A DNA stretch of 64,000 nt from Dipteris shenzhenensis (Eukaryota > Polypodiophyta > Polypodiopsida > Gleicheniales): NCBI GenBank assembly GCA_047967505.1, contig CM106540.1, one strand, 5' to 3'. The notes below the pieces were generated by a model. That model saw only the letters and a program-made list of their open reading frames with translations. It was not told the DNA's origin and did not search any database. Both the position numbers and the translations under genes were made by a program. Shown here piece after piece: positions 1 through 10,606 of this stretch (positions are counted from its first letter, which is position 1; each line of letters starts with the position of its first letter).

Positions 1-520
1 GCAAGTGCCATAGAAGAGGACAGTGCTAGCCATGGTATCTTGCTACGCCTGGATGTGTAATTCCCATACTCCGTGAGTCGGTATAGATACGTAATGACCT
101 GAAATGCAGCATCTAGTTGCAATGGAGGTGACCCAAACTTTGCCTGAATGATCTGGTGAGGGACGGATGGCTTACCACGGATCATCCGTGATAACATGAG
201 AACCTGTAGCCGCTCCACCCTGGCCCACTCTGTATCCGACATGTTTGGCCCCCAGCATGGACTGCCATACATCCCTGCTAGGCGGACCAAGGAGTCAAAA
301 AGCAACCCTTTGGTCTGTAGATCGTGAAAGTGAGACGGAAGCACTGTCTCTCTAGCCTAGCCAATGAAGTATATCCTTTGCTCAGGCGTGCACACATCGC
401 AGGTCTCATGGTGAAGATGGGTTCGGAAAATACGACCCCAAGATAAGTGTATGATGAAACTATCTCAACAGGGGACCCATCAAATGTGAAATGCTCATCG
501 CGCATGACGGCTCGAGAGCA
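1..520 (-). mobile_element. LINE (non-LTR retrotransposon) fragment, copy B, runs off the window
   Basis: The minus strand encodes the stretch just after the reverse transcriptase catalytic core, with the motif VSSYTYLGVVF followed by LERQCF. The same motif recurs in the copies near 1.8 kb and 16.3 kb. The first 360 bases are a diverged direct repeat of about 1395-1760. Similarity to copy A begins near 510, so this copy is 5'-truncated. It lies downstream of copy A in the same orientation, and the rest falls outside the window. Frames are broken, so no functional protein is expected. Confidence 0.75.
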
Positions 521-707
521 TAAAGCCAAAGATAGAGTGCTGGCGATTCTCCGTGGACGTGGTCTTGTGTCGTCTCTTGGTTGTAGCTCTGTGATTGACA
601 AGGGCTACTGTAACCCCTATCGGTGGAGCCCTAACTCTGAACAAGGAAGGAATATCCCCAAGTGTGATCTATGCATCCACCCTCTGTTTGAGCTGTCCCC
701 TTGTTGG

Positions 708-1210
708 CTATGTGTCACGATCGTGACGGGGCCTCTTGGTATGGGAGTCTGCATGGTCTGGCTCAAAGAAATCAACGATCGAGCTCTGAGAAGAGTCTGT
801 CAAGGAGGTCTGCTCTTGTGCCCGTGATCGAAGTAGACGCCCTCGGTGTCGGACTACCTCGTGAATGAAGGCGGCTAGGCATCTCTGGTCTGGAAAGGAG
901 AGAAAGCGGGACAATATCCTAGAACTGTCTTTGAAGAGGCGTCCTCGTATCTCATAGTATATTGGGCATATGAAAATGAAATGCTTCTCTGACTCAATCT
1001 TCTGTGTCTCACATAATGTGCATAAGCGCCTCTCCCTAGGCAACTCTCAGCCCTGCCACTCTCAATGCGTAGTCTATGTGAAGAGACCCGAAACTGCGCA
1101 ATATAGATCCTTAGTGAGTGGGGTGGGGGGTCGATAAAACCCTCTGTTGTGATATGTAAACAATGCTCCTTGCAGAAGCTAAGCTTCACTGGAAGCTCGC
1201 TCGGTCCCAA
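708..1210 (-). pseudogene. LINE C-terminal zinc-finger (zf-RVT-like) region
   Basis: The minus strand shows CTLCETQKIESEKHFIFICP followed by YYEIRGRLF. This is the Cys-Cys-His-Cys pattern found at the C-terminus of many plant LINE polyproteins after the reverse transcriptase. The motif is preceded, in another frame, by a segment that continues the copy A polyprotein, so one frameshift lies between them. The tail of the frame (to 708) aligns loosely with the C-terminal tails of the LINE copies at 14.9 and 35.9 kb. Confidence 0.7.
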
Positions 1211-1628
1211 CTAGGTCTTGAAAGTGTGTAGTTGCAAAAGATCCTCGCGAATGACCTGGTTGACCTCATGAGACAGGAGAGGGAAAAAAGGCGCGTCAAC
1301 GCTATACTGGAAGGGGGGGAGTCCATCCATGTGGAGTCCTAGTCGCTCAAACCATCTCTCTGTGCGTGCAAACTAGCATCTTTGATCACCTGTTGCTGAT
1401 AGTGCCATAGAGGAGGACAATGCTAGCCATGGTAATCTGCCGTGTCTAGAATTGCAATCTCTATACCCCCTAACCCGATATAGGTAGGTGATAACCTAAA
1501 ATGCAGCATCAAGCTGTAGTGGACGTGATCCAAATTCAGTCTGAATGATTTGGTGAGGAACTGCCGGCTTACTGCGAATCATCCGTGATAGCATAAGAAC
1601 CTGTAGGTGCTCCACCCGAGCCCACACT

Positions 1629-2891
1629 CTATATCTGACAGATCTGGCCCCAACTAGGGCTGCCATACATCCCCGCTAGGTAGACAAAGGAGTCGAAAAG
1701 AAAGCCCTTGGTCCACGGGTCCTGGAAATGTGAATGGAAGCACTGTCTCTCTAGTCTGGCCAATGAAGCGTATCCTCTGCTTAGTCGGGCTTGCATCGCT
1801 AGTCTCATAGTAAAGATAGGTCCAAAGAAGAGGACCCCTAGGTATGTATATGGCGAAACAATCTGAACCGGTGACTTGTCGAAAGTGAACTGCTCCCTAT
1901 GCATAGCGGCTCGGGATGTGTTGAAGAAGATCATGACCTTGGTTTTACCAAGGTTGACCTTCAAATCATGGGAATCACAAAAGGACTTAGTGCATCTAGG
2001 TGTCTTTGGAGACCCTTTGCTGAGGAAGATAAGAGTGCCACGTCATATGCGTATAACAAGATCTGAATCAGAGTGCCAGCAAAAGAGCATCCCTCCCCCC
2101 AGTTTTTGTATAACTATCTCAAGCTCATCAATGTAGAGGCCAAACAGGGTTGGTGATAAGGGCACCCTTAGTTGATCCTTATACCCAGGCCCTATCGGAA
2201 CTCTGACTAAAACCCTCTCGTAAAGTGCCGTGACAGCCCAAATGATCTCTTGGTCATAACCCAAGTCCTGCAGACGCCTGATGAGGTGGGTTTTTGGAAT
2301 TGTATCAAAGGCTTACAAAGCAGTAGTAAACCCTCTGTTTCCATCCCCTCGCCTCTCAATGATACATCTAAGTGTGAGGATGTGATCCATGCTTCCATGA
2401 TCACGTCGGAATCCAACTTGTCCATCTGCTCTAAGTCCCTGCATCTCTACGAATCCACTGACCTCAGAATCAAGCACTGATGCATAAATCTTGGACATGA
2501 CATGTTCGATCATAATGGTCCCGTAGTTCTCCGGGCTCATGGGATCCTTTGTCTTGTGGATGGTTGAAATAGTGTTAACAGTCCAGGTGCGTGGGAAACC
2601 CAGACAAATGCTTCATTAAAAAGCTTTGCTAAGATTGGGGCTAGGAGATTAATCCCATATGCAATGAATTCATCACAGCATCCTTCATACCCCCAATAAA
2701 GAGTGCAGGATATGGGACGGGGTATGTGTGAGGTTAGGTGCTGGCTGATTTGGGATATCATAAAGCGTGTGCGTAATTATGCAGACCTGTGAGTAGTGAA
2801 GGGACCGCCCCTCTAGAAATCCCCACCAAAAGTCCTCAGAGTTGTTACTAAACAGAATATTCAGTAGTTCCTCCTTGTTTCGGGTGGACAA
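1629..2891 (-). pseudogene. LINE reverse transcriptase (copy A)
   Basis: Reverse transcriptase motifs run in order along the minus strand: ENYGTIMIEHVMSKIYASVL, then QVGFRRDHGSMDHILTLR, then PLSPTLFGLYIDEL, then the catalytic box, then VNLGKTKVMIF and SPYTYLGVLF. Together they mark non-LTR reverse transcriptase, which primes on nicked target DNA. The catalytic box near 2040-2062 reads YAYD in place of the usual YADD or FADD, so the first metal-binding aspartate is lost. At least four frame breaks split the domain. This copy is inactive. Confidence 0.85.
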
Positions 2892-3480
2892 AATCTAGCT
2901 TCTTCGTATGTACCAATCGACAGTACTCACGTAGAATCTCTGGTTCGTTCGGGAGGTGGTTTTGGGTTGCGAATCTAAGTTGATGGCGTAAAGCCTTGCA
3001 CTCATCGTCGTAACAGCTATTACAAGGGATGGTCCCAGGTGGTGGTGGACGAGTGGAGTGAGTAGTGTGAGGGAAAGTGTGAAGGGCAGCCTCGTGTAGT
3101 GAGCGGGTGACTAGGGCAGCACGATCCTCTAGTAAGGGTATAAAGTTAAATATATTTGAGAAGTATGTCTGCGCTCTACTGAGATGGTTCCCAAAAGGGC
3201 GGACTTGTAAATAACTGCAACTCCCCCTGATCCTCGTACTCCCCTTGTGTCCCTCGTCTCATCTATGTAAGCACTTAGCAGACTCCCATGTGTACCTACT
3301 GACTACTGGTAGTGGGCGCTTTGGACTTTGATGTGTCTCTGTATAAAAGACAATGTCACGACTGGTATAAGACTCTGAGAAGTTCCCTAGTTTTGACCAT
3401 AAGGTACAATTACAGTTCCAAATGGTACAAGACAGAGTCTCATAGACCCCGCCCCTCTATGTGGGAGGAGGGGTAGATGC

Positions 3481-3957
3481 TCAACGGGGGCTCGTAAGGA
3501 GTCGTCCATCTCGAATCACCACCCACTTCCCATGCTTGCGGGTCTGATCCCGTTGTTGTATTAAAGTGCACCTCTCTTCAACTTGTAAGGGGGTGAGATC
3601 CTTATCCATGGATATCGATGACTGGTCCCGTAAGACTGATCTACGCCGCAGAGGTGAGAGTCGTGCCTGTGCATCATGGAATCGTATGATAAGGGGCTGC
3701 TCTTGATTCGGGTCTCTCCCCACCCACCATGCCCTCTCAATCTTGTGCTCAGCTATCCCAAGAGTGGTGGCCACAAATGTAGTTGCATCGCTCATCGGTG
3801 TGTGGAATATCACGGACTCTGATGTTGAGAGCCTTACTGGCTCTCTACTGTTGCCTTCACAGATTCGCGTTTGGCCACGTCTACCCATCTGGATGTCTCC
3901 TCGATTACAGATTGCATGCTCGTGCCTCGACCATTGGGGTACTCGCTGGGACTGCAT
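3481..3957 (-). pseudogene. LINE ORF1-like RNA-binding domain
   Basis: A 158-codon open frame. Its C-terminal half holds IERAWWVGRD, then QPLIIRFHDAQAR, then a DLTPLQVEER segment and KWVVIRDGRL. This order resembles the RRM-plus-C-terminal arrangement of LINE ORF1 proteins, which bind element RNA as chaperones. That is inferred from motif order, not from a profile match. It sits directly upstream of the endonuclease remnant on the same strand, with no clear ORF1/ORF2 gap, so it may have been fused to the polyprotein. The N-terminal third looks degraded. It could instead be a host-derived domain captured by the element. Confidence 0.5.
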
Positions 3958-3978
3958 GGATGGCTGCTACCTCTTGTT

Positions 3979-4039
3979 TGTCATGACAAGAGAAATGATT
4001 ATTTAGTTAATTACTAGTCATTAGAACTTTATTATTGTT
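3979..4039 (+). repeat. 5' LTR remnant (61 bp) of the chromovirus
   Basis: Practically identical to 8015-8075. It begins with the palindrome TGTCATGACA and stops abruptly before the gag leader. An LTR of 61 bp would be far too short to carry promoter and poly(A) signals, so this is read as a truncated LTR. Confidence 0.7.
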
Positions 4040-4186
4040 GAGTATGATAACCCACAAATAGATTTACAGCAGTCTCTCCTTCAAGAACCTCCTGATAGGG
4101 AGTTCTCCTTTCGTAATGAAAGAAGAAATGAGACCAGCCAAGAACAAGGTGATGAGTTCACGCCTTCAACTCAAAACCCAATACAC

Positions 4187-5157
4187 ATGGATTCTAATCC
4201 AAGTGCAAGAGGAAGAGAGGAGACTCCTGTTAATAAGCTGGTTTTCCAGCTTAGCAATATGATTGAGCAGTCCATTATGACAAGATTAGGGACTAAGAGG
4301 ACTTTAAACTTCGGGAATGAAGAGTTGAGTAACCCTTTAAGAGGTTCAAATTCCAACCGCGAGAGAGAATTGAGTTCCCCAAATATGATGGGGCAAGGGA
4401 GGCTGACAAAATCCTCAATTGGATTCGTCATTTTGAGCTATACTTTGCCCATCAAGACAAGACCGAGCAAGAGAAGCTTGCTCTTGCCACATTGCATCTG
4501 CAGAAGGATGCTCTAATGTGGTGGTCCTTGTCACAAACAGGAAAAGAGCCTATTCATGAATGGGCTAAATTTGTGGAGCAACTGAAAACCACTTTCATGC
4601 CACCGAGGCATGAAGAGAACCTAACCTTTCGTTGGGAGAGGTTTAGGCAGTTCGATAATGAGAGTAATGCAGATTTTACAGCCAGATTTTGGAAACTCTC
4701 TCTAGAGTTACCCGAAAAGAGTGAGGAAGATAGGAGAAAGAAGTATTTAGTAGCTTTAAGCCCAAAAGTAAGGTACGAGGTTGAAATGTTTAACCCGACC
4801 ACGCTTAAAGACCTCACTAAGTTGGCTGAAATAGCCGAGAGAAAATTGAATCCTCGTAAACCCTTCAATAAGGAGTATGGGTCATCATCTAAGACCAATA
4901 ATATACCCACTTTTAGGAAACCAAACCGGTTTAAGAATAATAAAGGGAAGGGTAAAGCTCTTGTAAGGAATGTGAACAGCCAATCACGTCCTGGATGGGT
5001 GCCATTTCCTTCTATGACTGACGAAGAGAAGAGGAAGTTGATTAAGGAAGGAAAATGTTTCGGTTGTAAGAAACATAAGCTAGGGCACGTACCCGTTCTC
5101 TTGGCTAAGATTGCCAAGACGAATTCAATAAAAGGGAAAGCCAAGGCATCCAAGTAG
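4187..5157 (+). pseudogene. Gag (retrotransposon gag domain), frameshifted
   Basis: Two overlapping frames (4187-4516 and 4492-5157) together give a gypsy Gag. The second contains MWWSLSQTGKEPIHEW, then FRQFDNESNADFTARF, then RKKYLVALSPKVRYEVE, which form the capsid-like retrotrans_gag core. A Lys-rich stretch follows, ending near CFGCKKHKLGH, a partial CCHC zinc knuckle that lacks its last cysteine. The switch of frame lies near 4370, in an A-rich run. Gag would assemble the cytoplasmic virus-like particle and bind element RNA. Confidence 0.8.
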
Positions 5158-5175
5158 GAGGGTGAGGCTTCTACC

Positions 5176-6327
5176 TTGTCACCCTCGAAATCTACTGTGA
5201 CTATTGAGCCAATAGTGAATGCTGTCCATTCAGCCAATACCTTTGGGCCTCATGATCTTTTTAAGGTGTATGGATTCGTGAATGGACAAAGAATAGTGGT
5301 TCTCCTAGATGATGGATGTAATTATGACTTAGTAAGTGATAGATTGGCAAAATTACTCCATCTTAAACCAGAACCTATAAAAAACATGTCGCTTTCAGGA
5401 GCTTTTAGGGGACACAATGAAGAAGACACATCCATAGTACGAAATATTCATTTTCGTATACAAAAATATAGAGATCGAAGGGATTTTCTAGTAGCCCCTT
5501 TACAAGACGTTGACATGATACTAGGTAAACCATGGCGGTATGATTTTAACCCTGCTATTCATCCTCATACTCATCATTGTTGCTTTGTACATAAGGATGA
5601 AAACATAAGGATTGTAGGGGATCGGGACGTGTATACAATTCCATTGATTACTTCTACCCAAGCGAAAAGATTGGTAAAAAGAGGGGTAGATTGTAATCTT
5701 GTGTATATACGGGATTCACGAGATCTTCATATCTCAAAAGAAGATTGGAAGAGAAATGAGTTCCTTAGAGCTTATGAGGATCGATTTTCAAGAGATGACT
5801 CATTCGAATTGCCCATGGAGAGAGAAGATGATCATGCCATAGACTTAGAGCCAGGTGCTTCCCCTCCATGTAGAGCCCCATATAGGATGAACAGGATAGA
5901 AATGGAGGAGGTAGAAAAACAAATTGAAGATCTGTTGCAAAAAGGCCTGATTCGACCAAGCAGTTCTCCATTTGGAGCACCTGTATTATTGGTTAAGAAG
6001 AAGGATGAATCATATCGTATGTGTATAGATTACCGTGCTTTGAATAAACTTACGATTAAGAACCGGTATCCGATTCCAAGAGTGGATGATTTATTGGATA
6101 TGCTTAAAGGTGCTAAAGTTTTTAGCAAATTGGATTTGAAATCTGGTTATCATCAACTTCGTATGAAAGCTGGGCATGAACATAAGACTGCTTTTCGCAC
6201 TCTCACTGGACATTATGAGTTTTTGGTCATGCCTTTTGGCCTAACTAACGCTCCAGCCACTTTTAGTACGCTAATGAGAAGGGTTTTGCGACCCTACTTG
6301 GGAAAATTTGTCATAGTCTTTTTTTGA
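5176..6327 (+). pseudogene. Pol: aspartic protease and reverse transcriptase N-terminal part
   Basis: A 383-codon frame. Residues about 25-115 match a retropepsin fold ([15 protein letters not shown], later VDMILGKPW), but the active site reads DDG where DSG or DTG is usual. Reverse transcriptase follows from about residue 230: [35 protein letters not shown], then [12 protein letters not shown]. The frame ends just before the catalytic F-DD motif, because a run of seven T (6319-6325) replaces the six needed to read through. The enzyme would copy element RNA into DNA. This copy cannot. Confidence 0.85.
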
Positions 6328-6330
6328 TGA

Positions 6331-6918
6331 CATTCTAGTGTCCAGCCAGAATGAGGAAGAGCATAAGGATCACCTTGCTAAGGTGATAAGGATCGATTGT
6401 TCCTAAATACCAAGAAGAGTGAGTTTTTCAAGACAGAAATAGAGTATTTGGGACACATTGTGTCTGCCGAGGGAATTCGGGTTGACCCTAAAAAGGTCAA
6501 GGCCATAATTGAATGGCCAATACCCAAAAACATACATGAGCTGAGATCCTTCCTAAGGATGTGTAGTTATTATCGCAGATTCATTAAGAATTTTGCACGT
6601 CTTGCTTCCCCACTAACAGATTTGTTGAAGAAGCATTCCTTGTATGAGTGGGGAGAGGTTCACCAAGTAGCTTTTGAGGAGCTTAAGAGACCATTAGTGA
6701 CTGCACCAGTGTTAACACTTCTGGACATGGACAAAGAGTTCTTTGTTGTATGTACGGATGCAAGTGGTACCTCGATTGGGACAGTGTTGATGCAAGGAGG
6801 GCATCCCATTGCTTATGAGAGTAGAAAACTTCAAGGGGCTGAATTGAAATATATCACGTATGAGAAGGAGTTATTGGCAGTCATTCATGCTAGTTTGAGC
6901 AGATTTTCACTGTTATAG
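6331..6918 (+). pseudogene. Pol: reverse transcriptase thumb and RNase H, truncated
   Basis: The frame resumes after the T-run with EYLGHIVSAEGIRVDPKKV and FLRMCSYYRRFI, then the RNase H start (VVCTDASGTSIGTVLMQ, YITYEKELLAVIHA). It breaks off at about 6890, where RNase H should run on for about 80 more residues. The following bases jump straight into the middle of the integrase. The missing part includes the end of RNase H, the integrase zinc finger and the first catalytic aspartate. Confidence 0.8.
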
Positions 6919-7937
6919 ATAGGCTGAGTAAACAAGCTCATTTTATTCCCTGTAAAAAAGAGTTGTCTGCTCCTGAAACAGCAAGGTTATTCATTAGGGA
7001 AATCTTCAGGTTACATGGGTTACCAAAATCCATTGTATCCGATAATGATGGCCGTTTCATTAGCAACTTTTGGACAGCTCTATTAGAGAATCTCGGAACC
7101 AAACTGAAATTTACTACAGCCTTCCATCCTCAAGGAGATGGACAAAGTGAGAATGCCAATCAAACCATAATTACTTTACTTCGAGCGTATGTCCATGACC
7201 AACCTAGAAGGTGGCCAGAGTTCTTACCCATGTTAGAGTTTGCTTATAATAACACTGTACATACTTCCATCAAGAAAGCCCCATTTGAAATCATCTATGG
7301 GCAATGTTTACCCACTCCAATAACACACTTGGGGGAGTGAATTTTTGCTGCTGACCAGTTTGCTGAGGATATGTCACAGGTTATTGAGCAGGTAAAAGAA
7401 CATATTAAGAAGGCCCAGGTTCAACAATCCAAGGCAGCCAATAAAAAAAGAAAAGAAGTTTATTACAAGGAGGATGATTGGGTTTTATTGAAGATTGATA
7501 AAAGAAGAATCAAGTCAGTGAGAGGAAGTACCAAACATGTCAAGCTAGCACCGAAGTTTTATGGTCCATTTCAGATTTCAGCAGCTTTATATCCAGAAGA
7601 AGGATCCAGAGCGTATGAGCTGAAGTTACCAGCCCACTGGCGTATGAAGAACATCTTTCATGTGAGCAATTTGAAGAGATACCATGGCGATACTTCTGCG
7701 TTTTCGGATACTCAGCATCAAGAAGAACCTGAACTTGAAGATGGGACTGAAGTTCTTACTCCGGAACAGATGGTGTACCATAAAGAGAAGAGTACTCGTG
7801 GAAAGAAGAGATATATGTATTTACTGAAGTTTAAAAACCAGCCAGCTAGTGATGCACAATGGATGGAAGAAGAGTTTTTTACAGATTTTCCACAGACACT
7901 CGTAGTTTACAAAGAGGCGATGCAATGGCAGAAGTAA
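6903..7937 (+). pseudogene. Pol: integrase core remnant plus chromodomain
   Basis: The sequence begins at TVIDRLSKQAHFIP and continues with LPKSIVSDNDGRFISNFW (second catalytic Asp) and FHPQGDGQSENANQ (catalytic Glu). An in-frame TGA at 7338-7340 interrupts it, and the same frame then carries on to 7937. The C-terminal part holds KFYGPFQIS (GPY/F-type module), HVSNLKRYHGD and a chromodomain (YMYLLKFKNQPASDAQWMEE). Chromodomains steer integration toward modified histones in this lineage. The first DDE aspartate is absent, so the integrase is dead. Confidence 0.85.
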
Positions 7938-8003
7938 CAAGAGAAAGTGCACATAAGAGGAAGAGACAAGCAATAATCCAGAAGAGGACTTCTGCTCATT
8001 CAA

Positions 8004-8014
8004 GCAGGAGGGAG
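8004..8014 (+). promoter_or_regulatory. Polypurine tract of the chromovirus
   Basis: The purine-rich run GCAGGAGGGAG directly precedes the TGTCATGACA LTR start. In LTR retrotransposons this tract survives RNase H and primes plus-strand DNA. Its position fixes the start of the 3' LTR at 8015. Confidence 0.7.
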
Positions 8015-8440
8015 TGTCATGACAAGAGAAATGATTATTTAGTTAATTACTAGTCATTAGAACTTTATTATTGTTAGGCGCCAATTTGATGGTGCGGTTA
8101 TATGTTTGTATTTATGATCGATCAAGCGGTGTAAATAGTACCGCCAAAACTATGTAACATTGGCCAATGATTAGTAATAAAGATGTGCACACACGTGTCT
8201 AGGTCCTAGGGGCAATAGGAAAGGGAAAGGGTGCATTAGAGTGCATTGAATGGTAGGTGCATGGGTCATAGGCTAAGGATAGGTGTAAATGGGAAGATGG
8301 AACTTGAGTGATCTCAAGGGACATTAATGAAAGGGTATCACCCTTTCATTGTGAATCTCACGTAGCATTCTTTCTACCACATTGCATTCATCCGTCATCT
8401 CTCTCCCACCTTGCATGTAGGTCGAAAAAGAAACAAGTAC
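8015..8440 (+). repeat. Probable 3' LTR of the chromovirus (right end unsure)
   Basis: The start is fixed by the polypurine tract and by the repeat at 3979. Past 8075 there is no second copy to compare with, so the right end is a guess. No coding signal is visible between 8076 and 8440. The stretch is ordinary mixed sequence, with a short self-complementary run (AAAGGGTATCACCCTTT) near 8331-8347. Confidence 0.4.
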
Positions 8441-8442
8441 TC

Positions 8443-8709
8443 TCACGAGGGCGCTCTTCCCCATTGGAGGGCCGATCGGCATTCAAATTCTGCATGCATT
8501 GCACACATTTGCATTTTCGAAAAGTGTGGTTCTTCACATTGTTGATGCTGCAAGATGTCCTGTCTAAGCCCCTGGATGAGGCCAGCTTGCTCCTGGATGA
8601 CGCGGGCCTGCTCTTGCATGGCACAAGCCTGCTCTTGGGTGAAGCGGGCTTGCTCCTGTGCGAAGCGAGTCAACTCCACCTCGGGTACACGAATGCTGTG
8701 TACCTCCAT
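8443..8709 (-). other. Antisense frame with QEQAR coiled-coil repeat
   Basis: An 88-codon minus-strand frame contains a short periodic segment (RFAQEQARFTQEQACAMQEQ, continuing with ARVIQEQAGLIQG) spaced by seven residues, as in a coiled coil. A second minus-strand frame just upstream (9023-8802) is very rich in Glu, Ala and Ser. Together they could be the N-terminal part of a gag from another element, but no known domain is recognisable. The repeat could also be a short DNA-level tandem repeat that happens to stay open. Confidence 0.3.
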
Positions 8710-9653
8710 GAGCAGAGACTCTTGCGGATGCTGGAACTGAAAAGGCCGTGGTACAAAACTATATGAATAAGCGTCTCAACTGGAGTGGACTCGGAGCAGA
8801 TTCATAAGATGGGATCTTCCTCATCTTCAGCTTCAACTTCAGCTTCAGCCATGGCCTCATCTGCAGCCATTTCTTCAGCTACAGATATACCCATGATAGG
8901 AGGTCCGATATCGACTTCCTCTCCAGCGACACTGATCTCCTCCCTCTCTCCTTCTCCGGCTACAGTTACAGTCTCCCCATCCGCTTCATTACCTATGTCA
9001 CCTATATCGGAGGCATCACACACTGTCCCACACTACTTCTCAACTTTTCTTTCCCCTCTCCCTCTCAGCTCCTACACCCAGCTGGTATCATTCCACACAT
9101 GCCCCCGTCATCCCCTATCTCAACCAACTAGCCCAATCACCGCCCACCATTTAGCTATAATTGTATCTGCTGGTTTTTGTCCTCTTTCTTTGTCTTTCTT
9201 CCCTTTTCCCATTCTGAGACCTGACTGTTGTTATTCTGTAGTTTTTTTCACTTTATTTTTACAGGTCCTAGCGTGGGGGCATAACAAGCCCCCTTAGTCG
9301 GAAGAAGAGATATCATCTGAGTCGGGAGAGGTTCATGTGGAAGCGCAGCCCGAAATGTGCTGCTGTGTAGAAGTGTAGCTCAATACGGGCTGCTGTTTAT
9401 GGAAGCGGGCTGTGGAGGAGGCCGGGCAACAGCGGGCTGGAGGGAAGGGCAAGGGCGGAGAGGCAGAGCAGAGGTGGGCGGAGAGGCAAAGCGGGAGGTG
9501 CGGGGAGAGGGAGCTGCCGCGGACAGAGGAGCTGTTGCAGCGGAGGGAGGAGCTGCATCACGCAGGGGGCAATAGAGGCGAAGGAGTAGATGCGGAGGAG
9601 TAGCGAAGGCGGAGGAGCCAGAGTTGAGGTGGAGAAGCTAGGCGGGCGGAGGA
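8710..9653. other. No gene seen; pyrimidine-rich then G-rich sequence
   Basis: Apart from the acidic antisense frame at 8802-9023, this stretch shows only low-complexity sequence: TCT/CCT-rich to about 9290, then GGAG/GCGG-rich from 9400 to 9650. Open frames here on both strands are compositional artefacts. Confidence 0.5.
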
Positions 9654-9658
9654 GCATG

Positions 9659-10593
9659 TGTCACCACAATGTAAATATCCTAAGTCAAAGTACAGTTGAC
9701 CATTTATCTGATCATAATGAAAGAGTTTTCATATGTGTTAACTATGGTCAAAGAGTTCTTTTAATGGTCAAAGAATTGACTACGGTCAAAGATACTTGAC
9801 TCTGGTCAAGTAAGCCTGACTTTGGTCGAGGAGACTTGGTTTATTACCAAGAGGGTTAACTGCGGTTAACTAGAGAACCACAGAGCTGACTACGGAAGTG
9901 AGTGTTGACCGTCAACGAGACTTGGCATGCGCCAAGAGGGTTAACTACGGTTAACGAAGATGTGCCAACTTCGGTTGGAGAGACTTGACTATAATTAAGG
10001 TGCCTCGACCCTTGGTCAAAGCCCCTTTAATTATGATCAAGAGCGTTGACTTTGGTCAACCAAAGAATAAATATATATTTTTATATTTGTTATGTGTGCA
10101 TATGTGTTCAGTGGGGACGCCCACCGTGACTAGAATTAGTCCACAGTGTGTTATTTGCATGCAAAGCGCTAACAATTAATGGGTGCCATGGTGGTGCGCT
10201 TTAATTAATTGTTGTAGGTACTAGGAAGAGTTATTTTCCTAAGCGCTACAGGAGCCTAACAAGCATCTAGGAGGCGGTTCGCGTGACCAAGTGCTTCGAA
10301 GACTCCAGAGTTGCCCTTAGTGGCATGCAATAGGACTTAGTCTAGATTTTAGACAAGTGGCATGTTGCCAATTTAAAATGAGCATGAAGCTCTTGTAATA
10401 TTGATTCACGTTGGATATTTGTACCAAGCAGCTCTACGCTGAACTTTTGTAACAGCTTTCTCTCTTCAAGAAATAAAAACCTTTGGGCGGGTCCAGCCCG
10501 ACGTTTTGTCTTGGGCCCTAGTGTATCTGTTGAGAGAGGGAGAGAGGGAGAGAAAAAGAGTGTCTTTGCTGTCTTTTACGAAGTGGGATTTCA
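9659..10593 (+). repeat. 5' LTR of element 2, with a dense W-box array
   Basis: 935 bp, bounded by TG and CA. The U3 part (9684-10059) contains six TTGAC and eight GTCAA pentamers, against about one expected by chance. TTGAC is the WRKY transcription-factor core. Paired GGTTAAC motifs are interspersed. An AT-rich TATATATTTTTATA box lies near 10070, and an AATAAA signal lies near 10470. The 3' LTR has the same architecture. This suggests stress- or defence-responsive transcription, as known for some plant LTR elements; the responsiveness is inferred. Confidence 0.9.
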
Positions 10594-10594
10594 T

Positions 10595-10606
10595 TGGTAT
10601 CAGAGC
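10595..10606 (+). promoter_or_regulatory. Primer-binding site (initiator tRNA-Met type)
   Basis: TGGTATCAGAGC starts one base after the LTR's terminal CA (10592-10593). This 12-mer is the standard plant retrotransposon site complementary to the 3' end of initiator tRNA-Met, which primes minus-strand synthesis. Confidence 0.9.

Larger units (their letters stand above)
620..3960 (-). mobile_element. LINE copy A, nearly full-length but decayed
   Basis: Read on the minus strand, the pieces fall in the order expected for a LINE polyprotein: an ORF1-like domain (3957-3481), an endonuclease remnant (about 3460-3190, with an ETHQSP motif and a later RGSGGVAVIYKS motif), a linker (3180-2885, with YDDECKALRHQLRFA), reverse transcriptase (2890-1629) and a C-terminal zinc-finger region (1210-708). 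Frameshifts and stops separate the pieces, and the endonuclease has lost its middle. It belongs to the same family as the copies at 1-520, 14.7-16.4, 17.36, 35.55 and 49.8 kb. Confidence 0.8.
3979..8075 (+). mobile_element. Ty3/gypsy chromovirus, decayed
   Basis: A 61-base direct repeat (3979-4039 and 8015-8075) starting TGTCATGACA brackets a gag-pol region ending in a chromodomain. A purine run (about 8004-8014) abuts the right copy, as a polypurine tract abuts a 3' LTR. The left LTR seems cut down to 61 bases, and no tRNA-complementary primer site follows it, so the 5' LTR has suffered an internal deletion or template switch. The polyprotein is broken by a gag frameshift near 4370, a T-run frameshift at 6320, a deletion near 6900 and a stop at 7338. 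Confidence 0.85.

Noticed and set aside
8785-9297. 170-codon Ser/Pro-rich plus-strand frame
   Set aside because: No domain, no homology pattern and low complexity; the antisense acidic frame is no stronger.
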